From: Flavobacterium sp.
Lineage (GTDB): Bacteria > Bacteroidota > Bacteroidia > Flavobacteriales > Flavobacteriaceae
DNA: 6,161 nucleotides
Reading direction: 5' to 3'
Assembly (NCBI GenBank): GCA_003449615.1
Contig: DMHA01000311.1
Span: 1 to 6,161 of the forward strand
Numbering within the stretch: the first letter of the stretch is position 1; each line of letters starts with the position of its first letter. Below, piece after piece: positions 1 through 6,161 of this stretch. Made by a program: the position numbers and the translations under genes. The notes beneath the pieces are model-generated. The model did no database searches and had not been told where the DNA came from. It saw only the letters and a program-made list of their open reading frames with translations.

Positions 1-1187
1 ATAACATTTAGACTCATTCCGACTTCCGCAAAAGTTTGAATAGCAAAATCCAAATGTTCTTTTGTATGTGAAGCTGATAACTGAACCCTTATTCTTGCTT
101 TATCTTTTGGAACCACAGGAAAAAAGAAACCTATTACATAAATTCCTTTTTTCAAGAGTTCATTTGCCATGGTTTGTGCTAATTTGGCATCATAAAGCAT
201 TATAGGGACAATGGCTGAGTCCCCATCAATAATATCGAAGCCTGCTTTTTTCATTTCTCGTTTAAAATAGTTTGTGTTCCATTCCAGTTTGTCTCTGAGT
301 GTAGTGTCTTTTTCCAACAGCTCGAAAACCTTAATAGAAGCTCCAACTATTGCTGGTGCTAACGAATTTGAAAACAAATATGGTCGGGAGCGTTGACGCA
401 ATATCTCGATAATTTCTTTTTTGGCCGTTGTATATCCTCCCATAGCTCCGCCAAGCGCTTTTCCTAATGTGCCTGTAATTATGTCAACTCGACCCATAAC
501 TCCTTTGGCTTCGAGCGTTCCTTTTCCTGTGGGGCCTATAAATCCTGCAGCGTGACATTCATCAACCATAACCATGGCATCATATTTATCGGCTAAATCA
601 CATATTTTGTCTAATGGTGCAATAACTCCATCCATCGAAAAAACACCATCGGTAACAATTAACTTGAAACGAGTTCCTGCCTCATTGGCTTTGATTAATT
701 GTTTTTCCAAATCTTCCATATTGCTATTTTCATAACGATAACGAGCTGCTTTACACAAACGAACTCCATCTATAATAGAAGCGTGGTTCAAACTATCTGA
801 AATTATTGCATCATTTTCATTCAACAAAGGTTCGAAAACGCCTCCATTGGCATCAAAAGCCGCAGCGTATAAAATTGTGTCTTCGGTTCCGTAGAAATCC
901 GAAATCTTTTTTTCTAAAGTTTTGTGAATGTCTTGTGTGCCGCAAATAAAGCGAACGGATGACATTCCGAAACCATGCGTATCCATTGTGTCTTTGGCTG
1001 CTTGAATTACTTCGGGATGTGATGAAAGTCCGAGATAATTATTGGCACAAAAATTCAAAACCGTTTCTCCATTAACAGTGATTTCTGCTCCTTGCGGCGA
1101 AGTGATGATTCTTTCGTTTTTGAAAATGCCATTGTCTTCAATAGTTTGAAGTTCTTCTTGTAAATATTTTTGAATTTTTCCGTACAT
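1..1187 (-). CDS. kbl: Glycine C-acetyltransferase (2-amino-3-ketobutyrate CoA ligase), 3' end cut by window edge
   Basis: PLP-dependent enzyme that cleaves 2-amino-3-oxobutyrate with CoA to glycine and acetyl-CoA, the second step of threonine catabolism after threonine dehydrogenase; cytosolic. Translating from the ATG at 1187 gives 395 open codons to the left edge, opening [11 protein letters not shown]. coli Kbl is about 398 residues, so only the last codon or so and the stop are missing. Visible alpha-oxoamine synthase landmarks are [10 protein letters not shown] (about 46-54), the PLP-stacking His in LNHAS (H135), VDECHAAG (D209, H212) and the Schiff-base lysine in GTLGKALGG (K243, codon 459-461). 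These positions lie within one or two residues of the E. coli ones. The N-terminus and the [10 protein letters not shown] region favour Kbl over the relatives BioF or serine palmitoyltransferase. There is no clear Shine-Dalgarno, as is usual in Bacteroidota. The gene starts 39 bp after the helicase stop, so cotranscription is plausible. No tdh is in view. Identification is secure. Confidence 0.95.
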   Translation of the reverse strand, partial: MYGKIQKYLQEELQTIEDNGIFKNERIITSPQGAEITVNGETVLNFCANNYLGLSSHPEVIQAAKDTMDTHGFGMSSVRFICGTQDIHKTLEKKISDFYGTEDTILYAAAFDANGGVFEPLLNENDAIISDSLNHASIIDGVRLCKAARYRYENSNMEDLEKQLIKANEAGTRFKLIVTDGVFSMDGVIAPLDKICDLADKYDAMVMVDECHAAGFIGPTGKGTLEAKGVMGRVDIITGTLGKALGGAMGGYTTAKKEIIEILRQRSRPYLFSNSLAPAIVGASIKVFELLEKDTTLRDKLEWNTNYFKREMKKAGFDIIDGDSAIVPIMLYDAKLAQTMANELLKKGIYVIGFFFPVVPKDKARIRVQLSASHTKEHLDFAIQTFAEVGMSLNV

Positions 1188-1195
1188 CTGAAAAA

Positions 1196-1220
1196 AGTTA
1201 TGTGTTATTAGTTATGTGTT
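1196..1220. repeat. 11-bp direct repeat in the helicase-kbl gap
   Basis: AGTTATGTGTT occurs at 1196-1206 and again, identically, at 1210-1220, giving a 14-bp period. It fills most of the 39-bp space between the helicase stop and the kbl start, so on the minus strand it lies just upstream of the kbl start codon. It could be a slippage duplication or a pair of half-sites in the kbl leader. Nothing in the sequence decides between these. Confidence 0.6.
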
Positions 1221-1226
1221 CTGTGT

Positions 1227-4200
1227 TTACAAATTTACCACATTGATTTGTTTTCCTATATATATGAGCGATTTTTTTACCACTTTATATCCTATCAATT
1301 CAATAGCATTTTGGTAGTTTTCTAATTGTAATTCATGTTTTGGATTATGCGTTCCCGTTTTATAATCCAATAAATAAACTTCCTTATTTTTAGTCAAAAC
1401 CATTCGATCTGGCTTGATGGTTTTGCCTTCTTTTTGAATTATCGTTTGCTCATTTAAAACTTCATTTCCTTCTTCAAAGCAAATTGAAAGTTCGGAATGA
1501 TTAACAATTTCTTGAATTGTATGGTAAACCAAATCTTTTTGATTGTATTTTATCAATCCTCTTTCAATGGCTTTTGTGATTGACAAATCCACATCGTTCT
1601 TGGTTTTTACAAAAGATAAAATTTCGTGAACCACATTTCCGTATTCTATGGCTTCTTGCCTATGTGTTCCCCACATTAAAGCTTCTCTTTGGGCAATTTT
1701 AATGCTTTTTGGATTCAAATTATCACTAACCAATGGGATGCTTTTTGTAGTGTTAACATGTTGCTTTAAGGTTGATAATTTGATGGGATTTCCAAATTCA
1801 TATTCTAATTTTTCTTCATCAATAATGTGTTTGTTTGCCAAATATTTTATAAAAAAGGAAGCCATATTATTGGGATATTCTCCATCTTTTTTTGGTTTCA
1901 AATATTGTGAAATAATATACAAATGCTCTTCGGCACGAGTTAAAGCAACATACAAAACATTGATATTATCCAATAATTCCTCTTGCGATTTCTGATCATA
2001 AACCAGTTTTGCTTCCTCGCCAAAACCTGCAACGGCTTTGCTGTTATCAATTAAAACTTTAGACAATCCAAAATCATCCTCCGCCGCATTAATCCATAAT
2101 TTATCTTTTGGGCTTCTGGAGTAATCTTCTTCGGCGAAAGGGAAAATCACGACTGGAAATTCCAATCCTTTCGATTTGTGAATGGTCATAATCCGAACCG
2201 CATTATTTCCTTCGGGGGACGGAATGCTAAATTTCTCCGAATTTTTGTCCCAGTAATTCAAAAAATCTGAAATTCCTGCTTGGTTGCGAATGTCTCGTTC
2301 AAGTACAATATCGAGGAAGTATTGGACATAAGCATTGCTTTTTGCAGGTTTCAATAATATCGAAACAACAAGCTCAACCATTTCATACAAAGATTTTTTT
2401 CTGATGTTTTGAAAAGATAATGCAACATCAAAACTCTCCAGCCAATTCTCGAAATCCGTTTCATTGGTATAACTCATTCCTTCTGCAATAAAATCGTGAA
2501 CAGGCAATTTCTCTTGACTATTTTGTGCTAAATACTCTAAAAAATAAGCTTTTGATTCTTTATCAGCACTGTTTTTCAAATATTTCAATAAATGAATAAT
2601 AAATTGTACTTCGGTGGCATTTTTTATCATCAAGGTTTCCGAAGATAAAATTGGAATTCCCTGCTCGGTCAAATAATTGGCAACTGCAATTCCGTGGCTT
2701 CTTTTTCGAGTCAAAATAACAATATCTTTAAGCTCGAAACCCTGTATTTGCACCTTTTGAATGGTGTTTAATGTAGCCAATAAATACAATTCAGTTTTAC
2801 CCAATTCTTCTTCGTCTTCGCTTTCTTCTATTTTTGGGATGAAAGAAATGTTTACATAACCGCCCGTTTTGTCGTTACTTTTTTGATGGCTGTGGTTGGC
2901 ATACAAATCTTTGTAATCTTCGTTTACAAATTCGTTGGACAATAACTGAAAAAATTCGTTGTTAAATTCGATTATTTGCGAATAGGAACGGTAATTTTTG
3001 TCTAAATGTTCTAAAACTTTCTCGGGATTATTAAACGGATTGCGGTTTTTACTCAATTCTATAAACTGCTCGGCTTTGCCTCCTCGCCAACGGTAAATGG
3101 ATTGTTTTGGATCACCCACAATCATCAAAGTTCCTTTTTCGCCGTCAATTTCGCTGGATGTGGCGTTGTCAATCAGCGGAATTAAGTTTTGCCATTGCAT
3201 TTCGGAAGTATCCTGAAATTCATCAATGAAAAAATGACGGTAGCGTTCGCCCAACCGTTCATAGATAAAAGGTGCGGGCTGGTTTTGAATTTCTTTATGA
3301 ATAATGGCGTTGAATTCGGAAATGGAAAGCAGGTTTTGTTCCTCCTGAATTTTGGTCAATTCATTGCTTACTGTGTTTAACAAAGACAAAGGAGTAATGT
3401 TTTTGAGGAAAGCTTTGTAGAAATTTAGTTTTTCAAGATTACTATAAACTAAAGCTAAAAGCGATAGTAATTCAGGGATAATTTGTTCAATTAGAACTAA
3501 ATCCTTAGCCCCTTTTTTTATTTTGATTGCTTCAAAAGTATCGAATTTATGGTTGTTTTGTTTTGCATCATTTTTAGCAATATAATCTAAATGCTTAGGA
3601 AACGTTCCATAAGGAAAAGAGTTGGTGTCAATTCCGTTTTTTTCAATTAATAGCAAAGCACTTTCGGCAAGTCCTGCATTTTCTTTTTCCAAAACTTTAC
3701 AAGCTTCGGCTAGTTTGTTTTTTATTTCGACAAATTCAGCTATGGATTTGTGTTGAAAATGTGTAATTTCATTCCGATTGTTTTCGTTGAGTACCAAACG
3801 ACCGGTTTCGAGAATTTCTCTGGAAATATCCCAAGATTTGTCATCGTCGGTTTTTTCCATCGTAAAATCGATGAGCAATTTGGTCAAGGTTTTGTCTTCT
3901 CCAGCTTGAGAAATAATATCTTCGACAGCTTCAATAAGGAGGTTTTCGGTGTCTAATGTTACTTCGAAATTTGGGGGTAAATCCAAATCTTGCGCAAAAG
4001 CCCGAATAACTCGATGTGTGAATTTATCAATTGTCGAAATATCGAAGGCCGCATAATTGTGAATAATATGCTTGATGATTTGCTGTGATTTGGTTTGGAT
4101 TTGGATGATGGAAAGCTCCGTTTCTTTTGCCAAATCCTGCATTAAATCTTGAGCTTTTTGGCTTGGTTCGTCTTTGGCAAATTCGGATAAACTGCCCACA

Positions 4201-4373
4201 ATTCTGGATTTCATTTCGTGCACCGCTTTGTTGGTAAACGTGATGGCGAGAATGTTGCGATAGGCATCATTTTTTTTGGCAACGAGAACTATTTTCAGGT
4301 ATTCTTTGACCAGCGCGTAGGTTTTTCCGGAACCAGCCGAGGCATCGTATATGGAGAATGAGGGTCTTTGCAT
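1227..4373 (-). CDS. UvrD/RecB-family ATP-dependent helicase-nuclease (AddA/RecB-like)
   Basis: Probable superfamily 1A DNA helicase fused to a RecB-type nuclease, expected to unwind and trim double-strand DNA ends for recombinational repair. The 1048-residue protein shows in order: Walker A ASAGSGKT (11-18); motif Ia AITFTNKA (43-50); STIDKF region (113-118); Walker B with D384 and E385 in FFIDEFQDTS; motif III VGDPKQSIYRWRGG (419-432); motif IV LDKNYRS (457-463); motif V TIHKSKGLEFP (730-740); and motif VI LYVALTRAEEHL (807-818). The C-terminal PD-(D/E)XK nuclease looks intact: H916 in GNVVHE, D989 in KPDR, D1003 and K1005 in LLDYKTG, and Q1016/Y1020 in QLENY. There are only two cysteines (C225, C965), so no Fe-S cluster, which fits AddA rather than AddB. 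The start is fixed by Walker A lying ten residues in. No AddB or RecC-like partner is in the window, so the exact subtype (AddA, RecB or stand-alone) is open. No frameshift or missing motif is seen. Confidence 0.93.
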   Translation of the reverse strand: MQRPSFSIYDASAGSGKTYALVKEYLKIVLVAKKNDAYRNILAITFTNKAVHEMKSRIVGSLSEFAKDEPSQKAQDLMQDLAKETELSIIQIQTKSQQIIKHIIHNYAAFDISTIDKFTHRVIRAFAQDLDLPPNFEVTLDTENLLIEAVEDIISQAGEDKTLTKLLIDFTMEKTDDDKSWDISREILETGRLVLNENNRNEITHFQHKSIAEFVEIKNKLAEACKVLEKENAGLAESALLLIEKNGIDTNSFPYGTFPKHLDYIAKNDAKQNNHKFDTFEAIKIKKGAKDLVLIEQIIPELLSLLALVYSNLEKLNFYKAFLKNITPLSLLNTVSNELTKIQEEQNLLSISEFNAIIHKEIQNQPAPFIYERLGERYRHFFIDEFQDTSEMQWQNLIPLIDNATSSEIDGEKGTLMIVGDPKQSIYRWRGGKAEQFIELSKNRNPFNNPEKVLEHLDKNYRSYSQIIEFNNEFFQLLSNEFVNEDYKDLYANHSHQKSNDKTGGYVNISFIPKIEESEDEEELGKTELYLLATLNTIQKVQIQGFELKDIVILTRKRSHGIAVANYLTEQGIPILSSETLMIKNATEVQFIIHLLKYLKNSADKESKAYFLEYLAQNSQEKLPVHDFIAEGMSYTNETDFENWLESFDVALSFQNIRKKSLYEMVELVVSILLKPAKSNAYVQYFLDIVLERDIRNQAGISDFLNYWDKNSEKFSIPSPEGNNAVRIMTIHKSKGLEFPVVIFPFAEEDYSRSPKDKLWINAAEDDFGLSKVLIDNSKAVAGFGEEAKLVYDQKSQEELLDNINVLYVALTRAEEHLYIISQYLKPKKDGEYPNNMASFFIKYLANKHIIDEEKLEYEFGNPIKLSTLKQHVNTTKSIPLVSDNLNPKSIKIAQREALMWGTHRQEAIEYGNVVHEILSFVKTKNDVDLSITKAIERGLIKYNQKDLVYHTIQEIVNHSELSICFEEGNEVLNEQTIIQKEGKTIKPDRMVLTKNKEVYLLDYKTGTHNPKHELQLENYQNAIELIGYKVVKKSLIYIGKQINVVNL

Positions 4374-4395
4374 TTTGGGGTTTTTTAATCAGGAT

Positions 4396-4426
4396 TAAAA
4401 GTAGTATAAAGATTTCTAACTTTCAA
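4396..4426 (-). promoter_or_regulatory. Possible Bacteroidota-type promoter for the helicase gene
   Basis: Reading the minus strand, TTG (4426-4424) is followed after 20 nt by TACTTTTA (4403-4396). This resembles the Bacteroidota sigma-factor pattern, a -33 TTG and a -7 TAnnTTTG, with seven of eight positions matching in the -7 box. Transcription would start roughly 15 nt before the ATG at 4373. It lies downstream of the pgi terminator, where a new promoter is needed. In AT-rich DNA such a match can occur by chance, so this is tentative. Confidence 0.35.
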
Positions 4427-4466
4427 TGGTTTTTAAATCTTAATCTTGGAAGCTAATACATTCAAC

Positions 4467-4493
4467 AAAAAAACCTCCAGCTAAAGCTGGAGG
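4467..4493 (-). terminator. Rho-independent terminator of pgi
   Basis: CCTCCAGC (4474-4481) and GCTGGAGG (4486-4493) form a perfect GC-rich 8-bp stem around a TAAA loop. On the minus strand the stem is followed directly by seven T (4473-4467). This is a canonical intrinsic terminator for transcripts leaving pgi, about 100 nt after its stop codon. No T-run follows the stem on the plus strand, so it acts in one direction only. Confidence 0.88.
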
Positions 4494-4570
4494 CAATTGA
4501 AAATTCTTGTTTAGATTTGACAACTTTTTAAAAGTTGTCAAATCATTTTAGAGACAATTGAAAATTTTTG
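4490..4570. repeat. 20-bp imperfect direct repeats flanking a palindrome
   Basis: GAGGCAATTGAAAATTCTTG at 4490-4509 and GAGACAATTGAAAATTTTTG at 4551-4570 match at 18 of 20 positions, offset by 61 bp. The 41 bp between them (4510-4550) are mostly the palindrome at 4514-4544. The first copy overlaps the last four bases of the pgi terminator stem. The layout resembles a small palindromic unit bracketed by duplicated sequence, but its origin cannot be told from this one copy. Confidence 0.65.
4514..4544. repeat. Perfect 15-bp-arm inverted repeat downstream of pgi
   Basis: GATTTGACAACTTTT (4514-4528) and AAAAGTTGTCAAATC (4530-4544) are exact reverse complements around a single central base (4529). 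RNA from either strand could fold into a long hairpin with a small AT loop. No T-run follows it directly on either strand, so it is a poor intrinsic terminator by itself. It could stabilise the pgi mRNA 3' end, serve as a palindromic protein-binding site, or be a dispersed intergenic repeat of the genome. It lies 48 bp beyond the pgi stop codon. Confidence 0.8.
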
Positions 4571-4592
4571 ATGTTCTGAAAAAACAAGTTTT

Positions 4593-6161
4593 TTATTTAC
4601 ACTTCAAAAAATGATGCAATAAAAACTCCGTGGAGCTATCGTGAGAATTAACATTTTTTGAGTTGATTTCATCCAAAATAGAATTCGCCAATTGTTTGCC
4701 CAATTCAACTCCCCATTGATCATAACTGAAAATATTCCAGATAATTCCTTGAACAAAAATCTTGTGTTCATACATGGCTATCAAAGAACCCAATGTTTTT
4801 GGTGTTAATTTTTGTATTAAAATTGTGTTGGTAGGTTTGTTGCCCGCAAATACTTTAAAAGGCAACAAGAATTTAGCTTTCTCTTCTGCTAGTCCTTGTT
4901 TATTGAATTCTGCCTGTACTTTTTCGGCTGATTTTCCGTGCAATAAAGCTTCGGTTTGTGCAAAAAAGTTGGACATCAATTTGTCGTGATGATCCTCGTT
5001 GCCATACAATGGTTTTACAAATCCAATAAAATCAGTTGGAATCAACTTGGTTCCCTGGTGTATTAATTGAAAAAAAGCGTGTTGCGAATTGGTGCCTGGT
5101 TCTCCCCAAATAATAGTTCCAGTTTGATAACTTACTGGTTTTCCATCACGATCCACACTTTTTCCGTTGCTTTCCATAATTCCTTGTTGGAGGTAAGGTG
5201 CTAATTTTTGCAAATATTGACTATACGGAATTATTGCTTCACTTTCAGATCCAAAAAAATTGTTGTACCAAATACTAAGCAAAGCCAAAATTACTGGAAT
5301 GTTTTTATCAAAATCCTCTGTTTTGAAATGTTCATCCATTTCGTTGGCGCCATTCAATAATTGATTGTAATTGTCATAACCAACGGCCAAACTTATCGAA
5401 AGTCCCACGGCACTCCACAATGAAAATCGTCCGCCAACCCAGTCCCACATCGGGAAAACATTGTCGGGATTGATGCCAAATTCGGTTACTCTTTGAATAT
5501 TGGTAGAAACTGCTACAAAATGTTTGGCAACCTCTTCTTGCGAAGCCGATTTCAGGAACCATTCTCTGATGGTTTCAGAATTGGTTAAAGTTTCTTGTGT
5601 GGTAAACGTTTTAGAGACAATGACAAAAAGCGTCGTTTCAGGATTTAATTTTTTGATGATTTCGTTCACGTGATCGCCATCAACATTCGATACAAAATGA
5701 ACGTTCAAATGATTTTTATAATATTTCAATGCTTCGACAACCATTGCTGGGCCGAGGTCTGAACCCCCAATTCCTATGTTGACTATGTCCGTAAATGATT
5801 TTCCTGTAAATCCTTTCCGGTCACCATTGACCACTTCATTGGTAAAGTTTTTAATTTTATTTTTTACTTCAAAAACTTCTGGAATTACATTCTCTCCATC
5901 TACTTTGATATTTGATGATTCTTTGGCACGCAAAGCAGTGTGCAAAACGGCGCGATTTTCGGTTTGATTGATGATATCTCCATCAAAATATTGGGCAATT
6001 GCGGTTTTCAATTGCGACTCATTCGCCAATTCAAGCAATAAATTCAGTGTTTCCTGACTGATAATATTTTTGGAAAAATCAATCAAAAAATCATTCCATT
6101 GGATATGAAATTGCGAAGTTCGAGTTTGGTCTTTTTCAAATAGTGAGGTCATAGAAACATT
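4593..6161 (-). CDS. pgi: Glucose-6-phosphate isomerase, 5' end cut by window edge
   Basis: Cytosolic enzyme of glycolysis and gluconeogenesis that interconverts glucose-6-phosphate and fructose-6-phosphate. The frame is open to the right edge. Numbering from the first in-frame ATG (6152), the 519 residues show [10 protein letters not shown] (126-135), the sugar-phosphate loop SKTFTT (180-185), [11 protein letters not shown] (240-250), [12 protein letters not shown] with catalytic base E351 (349-360), and the C-terminal signature [10 protein letters not shown] with catalytic K486 (477-486). Upstream of that ATG the frame continues N-V-S to the edge, and Flavobacterium-type Pgi as I recall it has more N-terminal residues (about 545 in total), so the true start probably lies outside the window. 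One oddity is L382 where E. coli has catalytic H386. The TAA stop is followed by a palindrome and an intrinsic terminator, so the gene is probably transcribed separately from the helicase gene. Confidence 0.97.
   Translation of the reverse strand, partial: NVSMTSLFEKDQTRTSQFHIQWNDFLIDFSKNIISQETLNLLLELANESQLKTAIAQYFDGDIINQTENRAVLHTALRAKESSNIKVDGENVIPEVFEVKNKIKNFTNEVVNGDRKGFTGKSFTDIVNIGIGGSDLGPAMVVEALKYYKNHLNVHFVSNVDGDHVNEIIKKLNPETTLFVIVSKTFTTQETLTNSETIREWFLKSASQEEVAKHFVAVSTNIQRVTEFGINPDNVFPMWDWVGGRFSLWSAVGLSISLAVGYDNYNQLLNGANEMDEHFKTEDFDKNIPVILALLSIWYNNFFGSESEAIIPYSQYLQKLAPYLQQGIMESNGKSVDRDGKPVSYQTGTIIWGEPGTNSQHAFFQLIHQGTKLIPTDFIGFVKPLYGNEDHHDKLMSNFFAQTEALLHGKSAEKVQAEFNKQGLAEEKAKFLLPFKVFAGNKPTNTILIQKLTPKTLGSLIAMYEHKIFVQGIIWNIFSYDQWGVELGKQLANSILDEINSKNVNSHDSSTEFLLHHFLKCK

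Noticed and set aside
1188..1230. Possible promoter for kbl (minus-strand TAACTTTT just before the ATG)
   Set aside because: The nearest upstream TTG is about 29 nt away, too far for a Bacteroidota -33/-7 pair, and the box would sit only about 8 nt before the start codon.
1648..1995. Plus-strand open frame of 115 codons
   Set aside because: It lies entirely antisense to the helicase gene, opposite its motif VI and linker region. Its translation shows no recognisable domain and is rich in Cys, Phe and Ser as expected of an antisense shadow.
4514..4544. The 15-bp palindrome as a second intrinsic terminator
   Set aside because: No T-run follows the stem on either strand, so a canonical rho-independent reading is not supported. 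It is kept as an unexplained repeat.
4579..4594. AAAAAAC-AA-GTTTTTT inverted repeat at the pgi stop codon, as a terminator
   Set aside because: The stem is almost all A-T with only a two-base loop, overlaps the stop codon, and is far weaker than the GC-rich terminator at 4467-4493.
5374..5562. Minus-strand open frame of 62 codons
   Set aside because: It is an alternative frame inside pgi, over the conserved [11 protein letters not shown] region, and its composition is that of a frame shadow.

Overview
The window comes from an AT-rich bacterial chromosome, most likely of the Bacteroidota and probably Flavobacterium or a close relative. The grounds are the low G+C content, the Bacteroidota-like character of all three proteins, TAA stops on both genes whose ends are visible, the lack of clear Shine-Dalgarno sequences before the two visible starts, and a possible TTG / TAnnTTT-type promoter. 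The lineage is inferred from how the proteins read, not from a database search.

All three genes lie on the minus strand and fill almost the whole window. In order of transcription they are pgi (glucose-6-phosphate isomerase, 6161 down to 4593, its first residues beyond the right edge), a 1048-residue UvrD/RecB-family helicase-nuclease of the AddA/RecB type (4373 to 1227), and kbl (glycine C-acetyltransferase, 1187 to 1, lacking only its last codon or so at the left edge). Pgi interconverts glucose-6-phosphate and fructose-6-phosphate. The helicase-nuclease is expected to process DNA ends for recombinational repair. Kbl completes threonine breakdown to glycine and acetyl-CoA. The three do not form an obvious shared pathway.

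The 219-bp gap between pgi and the helicase gene (4374-4592) is the most structured non-coding stretch. It holds a convincing intrinsic terminator for pgi (stem 4474-4493 followed on the minus strand by seven T), a near-perfect 15-bp-arm palindrome (4514-4544) bracketed by 20-bp imperfect direct repeats, and a possible promoter for the helicase gene. pgi therefore looks transcriptionally separate from the two genes downstream. The helicase gene and kbl are only 39 bp apart with no terminator between them and may be cotranscribed. That 39-bp gap contains an 11-bp direct repeat.

I see no RNA genes, CRISPR, transposase, prophage or defence cassette, and no new biological system. The points most worth a second look are the palindrome with its flanking repeats, a Leu in Pgi where E. 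coli and rabbit enzymes have a catalytic His, and the apparent pgi start codon that is probably internal.
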